From UBA73 sp964364885 (GTDB taxonomy: Archaea > Nanobdellota > Nanobdellia > Pacearchaeales > GW2011-AR1): a DNA stretch of 26,917 nucleotides. The position numbers and the translations under genes were made by a program. Positions 1 through 7,890 of this stretch are shown here, in pieces (position 1 is the stretch's first letter; every line of letters starts with the position of its first letter). The notes beneath the pieces were generated by a model that was not told the origin of the DNA, ran no database searches, and worked only from the letters and a program-made list of their open reading frames with translations. The DNA lies in NCBI GenBank assembly GCA_964364885.1, contig CAYIOA010000008.1:1-26917 (forward strand). Reading direction: 5' to 3'.

Positions 1-443
1 AGACCATTTGCAAATCTGAGAAAGAAATTGTAATTTTTATTCCTGACCATATAATCGGATACTTTTCTTTTGAACACATCAAATCTCTCTATAGCTTTTA
101 AGGTTCCTTTACCAACAATATTAGCGTGACAATCGTAAATAAAGCCTTTCTGAAATAAAGGAATAATTATTTTGCATAGTGCGTGATGTATCACTCTATC
201 TCTAAATGCAGATTTTGATATTTTCCTTGTTTTGGGATCTCTTAATATAAATGTCTTTAAGGGATTTGGTTGATACGTTTGAGTTATCAATTCTTCATGC
301 AATTTGGCGAGATTTTGCTTTAAATCTCGTTGAAAACGCTTGACATATCTTCTTTTGGTTTTACCTTTTTTTGCATTTATCCATGCATCCATTAGGTTGT
401 CAAATTTATAGATTTGAGAATAGAGGTCATCTTGGAAAGTCAT
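1..443 (-). CDS. Reverse transcriptase, N-terminal part (runs off left edge)
   Basis: Reading the minus strand from the ATG at 443 gives 147 open codons to the window edge. The protein begins MTFQDDLYSQIYKF and contains LRDPKTRKIS (about residues 68-77), FRDRVIHHALCK (81-92), FIYDCHAN and GKGTLKAIERF. These blocks are typical of the finger region of reverse transcriptases of the diversity-generating-retroelement or group-II-intron-like type, where the basic FRDRV-HHAL block precedes the palm. The catalytic YxDD box would lie beyond the edge. A TATA-like TTTATATA at 465-472 lies about 25 bases upstream, so the mRNA is probably leaderless. One oddity is that the first palm block I would expect shortly after FKRKVS is not seen in the last 20 residues, so the gene may be divergent, rearranged or decayed. 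Family assignment is confident; the subtype is not. Confidence 0.8.
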   Translation of the reverse strand, partial: MTFQDDLYSQIYKFDNLMDAWINAKKGKTKRRYVKRFQRDLKQNLAKLHEELITQTYQPNPLKTFILRDPKTRKISKSAFRDRVIHHALCKIIIPLFQKGFIYDCHANIVGKGTLKAIERFDVFKRKVSDYMVRNKNYNFFLRFANG

Positions 444-463
444 AATTTTTTAGAAATGTATTA

Positions 464-473
464 TTATATAAAG
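464..473 (-). promoter_or_regulatory. TATA box of the reverse transcriptase gene
   Basis: The minus strand reads TTTATATAAT here, centred about 25 bases before the ATG at 443. This spacing matches the leaderless genes elsewhere in the window and supports that start. The remaining 443-625 interval shows no template-repeat-like sequence or other gene. Confidence 0.55.
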
Positions 474-625
474 TATGGGTTGAATGTGATGTATCGGCTT
501 GATTTCTTTTTTTCTTAGCCACATAATAACATTAAACCTACATATAAAAATTTATAGTTAGTGTTAAATGAAGTTTCCAACTTAACGCCGGCAAAGTTTA
601 TAAGGGGCGGATGTAAAGATTTTTT

Positions 626-1699
626 ATGGATATATACAGGTATTTGATGAGAAGACGAGTTGACAGAGTTGATAAAGACAGCGATGACTCTCCGCAGATT
701 AGCAGAAGGAGTTTTACTCGGAGACTTGGAAGAGGGGTTATTATTGGAGGAATCGGAGTGTGTGGAATAGGCGGTTTGTTTGGATTGATGAAGTATCATA
801 GAAGAGAGGGAATTAAAGCATCTGCTGAAGATGAAAATGGCGAGAGAATTATTTTGATAGCGAAAAAAGAGAATTATGGGAAAGTTTTTACGATGCATGA
901 TTATCTTCAAGAGGAATTTGTGAGATATGAAAAATCTCCGGCTGGAAGAGAAGAAACTCTTTGGCGCGATAAAATAAAAGAATATAAAAAAATAGGTTAT
1001 GGAGAGTCAATTCCTAATTTTCAGACGCGCAGGGGTTTAGAGAGCATTGTTAAAACATTCTCTGAAAAAGAAGATAGTGTAGATGTGAGAGTGAATGCTG
1101 TCGGCAAGTACCCAGTTGATTTTGATTGTTTCAGGCTGGAAAATGGGCATCCGGAAGAATATATCAAAACGCTTTTTTTTGAGCTAACTGGAAAGTTATA
1201 TGAAGATAATATATCATTAGATTCTGGAAATAAAATTATTCGGCAGTCTGGCGGGGAGTATTTGGGGAATTTATCAGCAGCAGCTTATCAGGCTGGGCAG
1301 AAGGCAGCTTACAGGCAGAAAAACAAATTGCTGCGTGATGCCGCAGCTTATAATTTTAGTGTTGCTGCGATGGCGTCAATTGATGATGAAGAAATCAGAG
1401 AAAGGGCGCTGGCTTATTTAGCTGAATATCAAAGAGATAAGGCGCAGGAATCATTCAGAGCAGGAAGCAGATTAAAGTATGATGCAATTGTATATGCTGA
1501 TGCCGCATTATCCAAGTTCCGTTTATCTGGAAGTAATATCGGAAGCTCTTTCAACTTTTTAGTTCAGGCAGAGGATACTGGAGAATTATCTGAGATTATT
1601 GAAGAAAACCGCTCTAAGCTTTTGGAACTTGATGAGAGGCGTGAAGGAAGGCAATTTCAAAATCTTGAAAGAGAAATTGAAAGAATTCTTTATAAGTGA
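626..1699 (+). CDS. Orphan membrane-anchored or exported helical protein with Tat-like N-terminus
   Basis: 357 residues, not recognised as a known family. The N-terminus has a basic stretch with SRRSF at residues 26-30, followed by a glycine-rich hydrophobic segment (about 37-55). This fits a twin-arginine signal or an N-terminal membrane anchor. The remainder is mostly helical and charged. Residues about 210-320 are alanine-rich (for example SAAAYQAG, YADAALSKFRLSG) and could form TPR/SEL1-like helical hairpins, although I cannot define repeat units. A TATA box (TTTATAAGG, 597-605) sits about 25 bases before the ATG, supporting this start and leaderless expression. The gene ends one base from the convergent stop of the next gene. 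Whether this lineage has a Tat translocase cannot be seen here. Confidence 0.8.
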   Translation: MDIYRYLMRRRVDRVDKDSDDSPQISRRSFTRRLGRGVIIGGIGVCGIGGLFGLMKYHRREGIKASAEDENGERIILIAKKENYGKVFTMHDYLQEEFVRYEKSPAGREETLWRDKIKEYKKIGYGESIPNFQTRRGLESIVKTFSEKEDSVDVRVNAVGKYPVDFDCFRLENGHPEEYIKTLFFELTGKLYEDNISLDSGNKIIRQSGGEYLGNLSAAAYQAGQKAAYRQKNKLLRDAAAYNFSVAAMASIDDEEIRERALAYLAEYQRDKAQESFRAGSRLKYDAIVYADAALSKFRLSGSNIGSSFNFLVQAEDTGELSEIIEENRSKLLELDERREGRQFQNLEREIERILYK

Positions 1700-1700
1700 G

Positions 1701-4097
1701 CTAATTATCAGACAAGTATACTGTATATTTCAATTGGGGCGAGCTTGTTCCTTCAGCGTCTTTTGCTGAAAGAGTGATTTTGTAATCCTGTCCTGTTAAG
1801 CCTAATGTGCTAAAAGGTATTGAGAATGAATTGTCTCTTTGCTCTGGGTTAGCAAAACTAATTGAGTGAGTAATGTCTTGTCTAGTTTTTCCTAGTCCGC
1901 TAAAATGTATGTCTAGAGATGAACTTCCTTTGATGCTTATAACTCTGCCCGATATTGCATCGTTGATTGATAATTCCGGATTTTTTGATATGTCAAAAGG
2001 AGAGTCAAGAATAATTTGAGGAGGGCTTTTAGGAGTTACTTTAATTATTAATGTTGAAGTGGTTGATTCTTTCTGTGGGGAAGTTCCATTCGCTCCAAGA
2101 GGGGCTGATACACGTTCGGTCGCTTTAATTGTAAAAATGTAGGTTCCGATTATGTCATCTCCTGAACCGAGAGCTTTAGGGTTGAAAGTTACTAACCCGA
2201 GGTCTGAGATTTCTATTCCATATGCATTATTGTCGTTATTGACGCAATCTCTTCTTGTTAGTGTGCGCTGGCAGGCTTTTATAATTTCGTAATCTATGCC
2301 AGACCCTTCTGGGTCAGAGAGTTCAAGTATTAATTGTAATTTTTCATCTGTGCTTATTGTTTCGATTATTTTTTCTGGTCCTGCCGGCGGTTGATTTATA
2401 AGTGATATGTTGTTATCATCAATTTTGTCAGGGTCGGTAATTAAAACATTCAGAGCATCCAGGGCGGTTTGAGGCGCCGGTCCCGGCGATTCTTCGTTAT
2501 TAAAGTTAGGAGGGGTTGCAGTACATGCGCTTGGGAACAATGTGTTTGTATTTGCCGGGCATGTGTCTACTATGTAAAGCAGAGTTCCATCGCAGTCAAA
2601 TGTTTTGTGCGTAACACAGGAGGCGGAATTGTTTGGCGTTCCATCTGTATTGAAGTTAGTTAAAGAAAAATAATATTCGTTGATGGCTCCGTTAAGGCAG
2701 TATGACGTGTCTAATTCCCTCCATACATTTGGAGTTTCATCAGCAAGATTTTGGTGATAGTAACTGTGAACATTGATTTTTTTCCCAGTGCTTGAATCAA
2801 AGTTTACACGCCTTAAATTATGGGTTACTTCAAAACCTATGGCATTGTAAGATTGATCACGGCATTCCTGCATTATATATTTTCCTGCTCCTGTATCCCA
2901 GAGGCGTGTAAGAGAGAATTTTTGTCCAGGGAGCAATTTACCCTGCGCTACTGACCATTGCCAGTCATTGACGTAATGGTTGTAATATGCTAAATCAAAT
3001 GTGTTTGGATTTACAGCGTGTGTAATTCCTTCTTCTTTGTTCAGCTGGTCGAATTGATCGAATGACTCGGATTTTTTATTAATTGACTGCGTGATGTCAT
3101 TGTCGGCTGTAGCTCTGCTCTCTGTTATTGTTTTTATTCTTGTTCCGTCTATTCTGAATGAAGAAGTCGTTCGGAGTTCAGTTTTTCTTCTTCCATCCGG
3201 GTAGAATGTTTCTTCATGATCTGTGTTCTTTATTTGGTGATTTATGTTGTTTGAATCAAGCTGATAGCGTCTCTCATAATGTTTTTGGTTTTGGAGAATG
3301 TCCGGAGGAGAGTAGATGTATTGTGAGAGCAGTTCTCTTTGTGGTCCTCTGGGAATAATTCCAAATATAGTGTATTCTGGCGGATGGTAGACAGTGATTG
3401 TTGAATCTGCAGAGATTTTTTGTCCAATTGCTCCCGGAGTGTGCTGAAGAAGGACTGGTCCAGGTCCGGTGCCCAGGGCGTTTGGGTCATAACTGACTGT
3501 TGTCAAATCTCTAACTTTTATTGCTTCGGGATTTTGTTGTCTTGCGGGAAATCTGCGGTTCGGATCTAGATACACGTCAAAGAAAATATCTTTGGTTTGT
3601 GTAACTAACGCCAAAATTCCTGCCTGATAAGTGTGTGTTTCTAGAACATTTCTGGATTCAGCGAAGATAGTGTCGCGTTCATATAAATTGTAGCTATATC
3701 CCATAGGGATGTTAGGGTTTGTAGAAGCATATGACTCGGTAATTTGAGTGTCCTTCATGATGCGTGTAGACTCTTTTTTATCATCCCAGTCGTAATCAGT
3801 ATCCTGTTTTGTGTAGAATATCTTGTTAGCTTCAAAGTCCGGCTGAGTCCAAGGCGGGGGATTTGGCATAATAAATTTATTAATTATCCATTCTTCTCTT
3901 TTGTGATTTTTAAGCAGGCAGGATGTTTGATCGTTATAGCTGAATGATTCAACAAGCCAAGAGAGGAAGCGATTATCCGAGGGATTTGGGCCCTGTCCAT
4001 TGTAGTCCGGCAGACAGGTTTGCGCGCTTACAAATTGGGGTAGACTAACTAGTATGCAGAAAGAAATAACAAACAGGGCAATGCTCCTTTTTGTCAT
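1701..4097 (-). CDS. Large secreted protein with C-terminal cadherin/Ig-like domains
   Basis: 798 residues. The N-terminus MTKRSIALFVISFCILV then FVSAQTC is a clear Sec signal peptide with likely cleavage near residue 25. The middle (about 50-520) is rich in Tyr, Asn, Asp and Thr with scattered cysteines and no recognised domain. Around residues 560-690 a segment with LILELSDPEGSG, GLVTFNPKAL and GTYIFTIKATE resembles cadherin-like or putative-Ig folds of surface proteins. The last 100 residues look like a second beta-sandwich ending DYKITLSAKDAEG. There is no C-terminal membrane anchor, so it is either released or held by partners. The ATG at 4097 lies about 27 bases from the palindromic TATA box shared with the divergent small gene. 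Function is unknown; a structural or adhesive surface role is inferred. Confidence 0.85.
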   Translation of the reverse strand: MTKRSIALFVISFCILVSLPQFVSAQTCLPDYNGQGPNPSDNRFLSWLVESFSYNDQTSCLLKNHKREEWIINKFIMPNPPPWTQPDFEANKIFYTKQDTDYDWDDKKESTRIMKDTQITESYASTNPNIPMGYSYNLYERDTIFAESRNVLETHTYQAGILALVTQTKDIFFDVYLDPNRRFPARQQNPEAIKVRDLTTVSYDPNALGTGPGPVLLQHTPGAIGQKISADSTITVYHPPEYTIFGIIPRGPQRELLSQYIYSPPDILQNQKHYERRYQLDSNNINHQIKNTDHEETFYPDGRRKTELRTTSSFRIDGTRIKTITESRATADNDITQSINKKSESFDQFDQLNKEEGITHAVNPNTFDLAYYNHYVNDWQWSVAQGKLLPGQKFSLTRLWDTGAGKYIMQECRDQSYNAIGFEVTHNLRRVNFDSSTGKKINVHSYYHQNLADETPNVWRELDTSYCLNGAINEYYFSLTNFNTDGTPNNSASCVTHKTFDCDGTLLYIVDTCPANTNTLFPSACTATPPNFNNEESPGPAPQTALDALNVLITDPDKIDDNNISLINQPPAGPEKIIETISTDEKLQLILELSDPEGSGIDYEIIKACQRTLTRRDCVNNDNNAYGIEISDLGLVTFNPKALGSGDDIIGTYIFTIKATERVSAPLGANGTSPQKESTTSTLIIKVTPKSPPQIILDSPFDISKNPELSINDAISGRVISIKGSSSLDIHFSGLGKTRQDITHSISFANPEQRDNSFSIPFSTLGLTGQDYKITLSAKDAEGTSSPQLKYTVYLSDN

Positions 4098-4119
4098 GAA
4101 AATCTCAGCTATTGAGGTT

Positions 4120-4129
4120 ATTTATAAAT
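4120..4129. promoter_or_regulatory. Palindromic TATA box shared by two divergent leaderless genes
   Basis: ATTTATAAAT is a perfect palindrome centred at 4124.5. The minus-strand ATG (4097) lies 27.5 bases to one side and the plus-strand ATG (4153) 28.5 bases to the other. Both distances fit an archaeal box A, so one TBP site could direct both leaderless transcripts. Confidence 0.6.
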
Positions 4130-4152
4130 TGTTATTGTTTAGTTGCATGATT

Positions 4153-4308
4153 ATGCCAAAGTTACTGAGCAGAAAACTGCGGACTTTAGTCAGAGGATTC
4201 TTGACAAAAAAAGAGAAAATAGAAATGCTTAAAGAATACAAGAAAACTCTGGAAAAAGAATCCAAAGGAGTAAGCGAGAAAATCACAGAGCTGGAAAGCG
4301 AGGAATAA
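4153..4308 (+). CDS. Small charged helical protein (51 residues)
   Basis: The frame is open further upstream, but the ATG at 4153 is placed correctly for the palindromic TATA box at 4120-4129, giving a 51-residue protein starting MPKLLSRK. The C-terminal half (FLTKKEKIEMLKEYKK, then a Glu/Lys-rich tail) is a predicted amphipathic helix or coiled coil, similar in style to the small DUF5320-like proteins common in archaea and anaerobes; that resemblance is from memory and weak. The N-terminal part contains 18 bases identical to the hairpin at 26872-26889 and 13 bases identical to 26811-26823 (see findings). Expression is plausible because of the promoter and because the stop is 10 bases from the convergent dus gene. 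Confidence 0.65.
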   Translation: MPKLLSRKLRTLVRGFLTKKEKIEMLKEYKKTLEKESKGVSEKITELESEE

Positions 4309-4318
4309 GAAATCTTTT

Positions 4319-5263
4319 TTATTCTTTTTCTATGCCAGAGACAAACTCCTTTATCTCATCAAAGGTTTTTAGTTTCATTAATTTATTTCTTAGTTTAGGG
4401 GCGCCCTGGACATTACGGATAAAACTGCTTCCGATATATTTTATTCTTGATATATCTATAACTCCATGTTTTTCAGCTAAATTCAAGTAATCAAGAAACG
4501 CAGAGATATTTTTCTTGAAATCAAATTCTTTTTCTCTGCCTGTTTTTAAATAAGCCAGAATTCTATCAAAAATATAAGGATCTCCAAGGGCGCCCCGCGC
4601 AATCATAACGCCGTCTGTAATTTCCAGCATTTTTTTTGCATCTTCGCCTGAAAAAACATCTCCATTTCCTATAACCGGAATTCCAATATTATTCTTAACT
4701 TTTTTTATCCATGACCAATCGGCCTTAACATTATTCCCATGTATTGCAAGTCTTGGATGCACTGTCAAAGCATCTGCTCCGGCTTTTTCAACGGATTTTG
4801 CAACTTTCATAACATTATTTTTCTTAAAACCGAGTCTAATTTTGACAGTCACAGGTTTCCCTGTTTTCTTTAATATTCTAATTATTCTGCTGATTTTATC
4901 AGGATTTTTAAGTAAATAACTCCCCGCCTGGTTTCCTGTAATTCTCAAAGAAGGACAGCCGCAGTTTAAGTCGATTATATCAAAATCTTTCCATGTTTTA
5001 GTTTTAACAAACTTCTTAAACTCTTCCTCGTTGTTTCCGGTAATCTGCAAGCCAACAGGTCTGTCATCCTTGCAAGTTTTCATCAATTTTAGAGTTTTTT
5101 TATTTTTATGCAGAATAGCATCAATATAAATCATTTCACTATATGCCATTCCTGCGCCGAATTTTCTGCAAATTAATCTATAGGGAAGGTCTGTAACATC
5201 AACCATTGGCGCGAGAAAGATAGGGGTTTTTAGTTTTACATTGCCAATTTTTAGAGCTTTCAT
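4319..5263 (-). CDS. dus: tRNA-dihydrouridine synthase family protein
   Basis: 314 residues, the usual length for Dus enzymes, which use FMN and NADPH to reduce uridines in the tRNA D-loop. The TIM-barrel signatures are in order: FLAPMVDVTDLPYR near the N-terminus (FMN site), QITGNN, DLNCGCPS with the catalytic cysteine of the N-x-GCP motif, VKIRLGF, ALTVHPR, PVIGNGDVFSGEDA, and MIARGALGDPYIF. The block after the TVH histidine, normally of the HGR-T type, reads HPRLAIHGNN, a modest departure. A TATA-like ATTATAACAC at 5282-5291 lies about 24 bases before the ATG, between this gene and the upstream DEAD-box gene. Substrate position on tRNA cannot be told. Confidence 0.93.
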   Translation of the reverse strand: MKALKIGNVKLKTPIFLAPMVDVTDLPYRLICRKFGAGMAYSEMIYIDAILHKNKKTLKLMKTCKDDRPVGLQITGNNEEEFKKFVKTKTWKDFDIIDLNCGCPSLRITGNQAGSYLLKNPDKISRIIRILKKTGKPVTVKIRLGFKKNNVMKVAKSVEKAGADALTVHPRLAIHGNNVKADWSWIKKVKNNIGIPVIGNGDVFSGEDAKKMLEITDGVMIARGALGDPYIFDRILAYLKTGREKEFDFKKNISAFLDYLNLAEKHGVIDISRIKYIGSSFIRNVQGAPKLRNKLMKLKTFDEIKEFVSGIEKE

Positions 5264-5293
5264 GCAAAAAATAACTAATTAGTGTTATAATAT

Positions 5294-6508
5294 CTATCTA
5301 CGGCGGTTTCTATTAGATCTTCTTGAACTGAATCTTGGTTTATCGCCTCTTCTTTTATGAAATCTTTCTTTGTGCCTTTGCATAAAGTTGGCTGGTACAA
5401 TCTCTATATTTGGAATTTGTTTTTCTTCTATTTTTAAAGATTCATCTGCCATTACTTTCCTAAAGTTTTCATAATCTCTGCTTGAAACTAGACTTATTGC
5501 TTCTCCTTCTTCTCCTGCTCTTGCTGTTCTTCCTACCCGATGTATATATTCTACACTTGTATTTGGCACATCATAATTGTAAATATGAGAAACATTTTTT
5601 ATGTCTAATCCTCTGGCTGCAACATCTGTGCAGACTAAAATTGCTATTTCTTCCGCATGAAAATCCTGCATTATGCTGCTTCTTCTACTTTGTGTTAAAC
5701 CGCCATGAATAGCGACTGCATGCAGACCAAAGCGTTTTAAATTATTTGTAACTGAATCTGCATTTCTTCTTGTGTTGCAAAATACCATAACTAATCCCGG
5801 CTTTTCTTGTTTAAGCAAGTAGATCAGCAAAGAAAATTTTATGTGGTTTGGAGTGTCATAATAATACTGGTGAAGTTTTGATGCGTCTACGTAAGATTCT
5901 ACTGTGATGTATTCCGGATTATTCATATACTTTTTAGCTATATAGTCTACTTCCTGGGTGATTGTTGCTGAAAATAAGAGCGTTTGTTTTTTTTGGGGGC
6001 ATTGCTTGATAATTGTTTCAACATCCGGAAGAAATCCCATGTCGACCATTCTGTCTGCTTCATCTAGAACAAGAATTTTTAAATCTGACAAATTGAGGCT
6101 GTTTCTTCTTAAATGATCAAGAATTCTTCCAGGAGTTCCAACAACAATTTCTGTACGCGACAGCTTGTGGATTTGGTTTGTTATTGAAACTCCGCCGTAA
6201 ATTTCCTGTATAAAAAATTTATGGTGCTTTGAAAATTTTTTAAGGGACTGAGCAACTTGCTCCGCTAATTCTCGTGTTGGAGTTAAAACTAAGGCTTGGA
6301 TGCCTTTTCCTTTTTGAGTTGTTTCCACAATTCCAGAACCGAATGCAAGTGTTTTGCCAGAACCTGTTGCTGATTTTCCAATAACATCTCTTCCTTTTAA
6401 GACGTAGGGAATTGCTTTTTCCTGGATTTCAGTTGGCTCGCTAAACTCTAGTTCCTGAATAACTCTGAGAAGATCTTCACTCAAACCAAATTTCTTAAAA
6501 CTTTCCAT
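5294..6508 (-). CDS. DEAD-box RNA helicase
   Basis: 404 residues: the two RecA-like domains of an ATP-dependent RNA helicase plus a short basic tail. Visible motifs are the Q motif (F7 and TEIQ, about 26-29), SATGSGKT (46-53), PTRELAEQ (77-84), GTPGR (124-128), DEAD (149-152), SAT (180-182), ARGLD (298-302) and HRVGRTAR (323-330). The tail (about 379-404) is Arg/Lys-rich and probably adds RNA affinity. It resembles the CshA/RhlE/DeaD type used in ribosome assembly and RNA turnover, often as a cold-shock function. It is transcribed in the same direction as dus, 30 bases upstream of it. The promoter is less clear than elsewhere: a weak ACTTTTAG lies about 20 bases before the ATG. Confidence 0.95.
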   Translation of the reverse strand: MESFKKFGLSEDLLRVIQELEFSEPTEIQEKAIPYVLKGRDVIGKSATGSGKTLAFGSGIVETTQKGKGIQALVLTPTRELAEQVAQSLKKFSKHHKFFIQEIYGGVSITNQIHKLSRTEIVVGTPGRILDHLRRNSLNLSDLKILVLDEADRMVDMGFLPDVETIIKQCPQKKQTLLFSATITQEVDYIAKKYMNNPEYITVESYVDASKLHQYYYDTPNHIKFSLLIYLLKQEKPGLVMVFCNTRRNADSVTNNLKRFGLHAVAIHGGLTQSRRSSIMQDFHAEEIAILVCTDVAARGLDIKNVSHIYNYDVPNTSVEYIHRVGRTARAGEEGEAISLVSSRDYENFRKVMADESLKIEEKQIPNIEIVPANFMQRHKERFHKRRGDKPRFSSRRSNRNRRR

Positions 6509-6611
6509 TTTTTAACATTTCCAACTAAAAGTAGCTAAGTGCTCTTCTAACTGCCTTATAGCAGACATTGGTATTTTTATTATGCATACAATTAAAATTT
6601 ATCCTAGGTAT

Positions 6612-7742
6612 TTAAAGGTAATTATTTGTGCTTTGAAACTCTTGCAGTGAGCTAAACCCTTTAGAAGAAAGTTTTTTCTTTAACTTGGGAGAAATTTCTC
6701 TTATTAAACCAAAACCATAAAACGTGTAGGGAGTGTAGCCCTCTAAAGCATTTGCACCTGCTTTGAAAGAGAGATATGCTTGAAATGAAGAATCTATGCC
6801 ACCTGCTGCAATAATAAAGGCTCTTGGGAAATGTTCTCTGGTTTCTTTTATAGCTCTTTGTCTGTAATGTTGCAAGAAATTTCCACTTACTCCTGCTGAT
6901 TGATATCCCCATTCTTTTGCTGGAATATTCTTTTTTGGCACAGCATATGTGTTAACTGCAACTACTCCCTCGCCCCCATTTTCGAGCCAAACACTGACTA
7001 GACTTAACCATTGTTTTTTATCTTCATCTTCAAACGGCCACATTTTAACTAAGCTTAGTTTTCTTTCTGAGTTTTTCTTAATTATCTCAATACTTTGTTT
7101 AAATGACTCTTTAGTTCTCAGCAAGGGCAGACTAATTGTATTTGGAGAAGAAGGATTCCAGACAAAACCATCAACATGGGGGGCAAGCTTGCAAACCAAA
7201 ATTTCTAATTCAGAATGAGCGATATCAATGTCTGAGTCTTGAGGAATTCCGCAAATATTGGCTAGTATGATTCCTTCGCCACCTGAATTTCTGTAGCTTT
7301 TTAGATTGTTTGCTATGTAATCCAGCCCCTTGCTTGGAAAACCTTGCGCGTTGTAAATATTTTCATTCAATTCGTCTGGAAAGACTCTGGGAGAATTATT
7401 TCCTTCACGTTTGTTTACAACAATAGTTCCTATTTCTTGAAATCCAAATATATAGGAGAGTGGCTCTAATGCATCAGCATTTTTATCTAAACCTGCAGCG
7501 GTTCCAAATGGCATTACTTTTTTTCCGGCAAGAGAAACATATAAGAAAGGAAAATCAAATTTTGATGAGCGTGTTTTTATTTCTTCTTTGTATCTATTAA
7601 GGATTTCTATAGCCATCTCGTGGACTCTTTCTGGATCATTTTTTGCTTTTTTATATATCTGTTTTCTAACAAAATTTTTAAAGAAATGAGGACTATTCAA
7701 ACTAGTTAAAAATGCGTGTTTTTCAATAAATCTGCGCAGCAT
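6612..7742 (-). CDS. pyrD: Dihydroorotate dehydrogenase, class 2 (quinone-type) family
   Basis: 376 residues. The N-terminal helical extension (about 1-60, including NDPERVHEMAIEIL) matches the membrane-associating helices of class 2 enzymes. The FMN barrel follows: GTAAGLDKNAD (80-90), EIGTIVVNKREGN, NAQGF at 131-135 where NRMGF is usual, LANICG, NPSSPNT (196-202) with the serine used as catalytic base in class 2, LVKMW with the FMN-binding lysine (K233), NTYA, AGVSG, AAGGIDSS (312-319) and a C-terminal Gly-rich phosphate-binding region. Class 2 enzymes oxidise dihydroorotate to orotate in pyrimidine synthesis and pass electrons to quinone. No other pyr genes are nearby. A TATA box at 7762-7774 fits the ATG at 7742. 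Some core residues differ from the consensus, so a changed substrate is possible. Confidence 0.85.
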   Translation of the reverse strand: MLRRFIEKHAFLTSLNSPHFFKNFVRKQIYKKAKNDPERVHEMAIEILNRYKEEIKTRSSKFDFPFLYVSLAGKKVMPFGTAAGLDKNADALEPLSYIFGFQEIGTIVVNKREGNNSPRVFPDELNENIYNAQGFPSKGLDYIANNLKSYRNSGGEGIILANICGIPQDSDIDIAHSELEILVCKLAPHVDGFVWNPSSPNTISLPLLRTKESFKQSIEIIKKNSERKLSLVKMWPFEDEDKKQWLSLVSVWLENGGEGVVAVNTYAVPKKNIPAKEWGYQSAGVSGNFLQHYRQRAIKETREHFPRAFIIAAGGIDSSFQAYLSFKAGANALEGYTPYTFYGFGLIREISPKLKKKLSSKGFSSLQEFQSTNNYL

Positions 7743-7779
7743 TATTCATCTCAATAATAAGAATATATAAATACTCGTT

Positions 7780-7890
7780 AAAATCCTCGGACTTTAGTCC
7801 GTGGTTTGTATTGCTCGGATTTTCTCGGTAGCCACAAAACCACGAACAAGCCTCGCAACTTTAGTGCGAGGTTAAAACCCGAAGGGTTTT
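7780..7890. repeat. Hairpin cluster A, in a 340-bp gene-free interval
   Basis: Three stem-loops follow one another. First, CGGAC-TTTA-GTCCG (7788-7801) is enclosed by outer arms AAAATCC (7780-7786) and GGATTTT (7817-7823). Second, CCTCGCA-ACTTTAG-TGCGAGG (7851-7871). Third, AAAACCC-GAA-GGGTTTT (7874-7890). A competing pairing joins CGTGGTTT (7800-7807) with AAACCACG (7837-7844). Further on, CTACAGA (7969-7975) pairs with TCTGTAG (7997-8003). The first unit shares inner and outer sequences with the element at 26860-26912. The rest of 7743-8082 holds the two flanking promoters and no convincing gene. Confidence 0.75.

Noticed and set aside
515..910. 131-codon minus-strand frame
   Set aside because: It is antisense to the better supported gene at 626-1699 and crosses that gene's promoter.
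1701..4097. The secreted 798-residue protein as the variable target of the neighbouring RT
   Set aside because: Its C-terminus is a beta-sandwich, not a C-type-lectin-like domain, and I found no near-repeat of its 3' end with adenine-biased differences near the RT.
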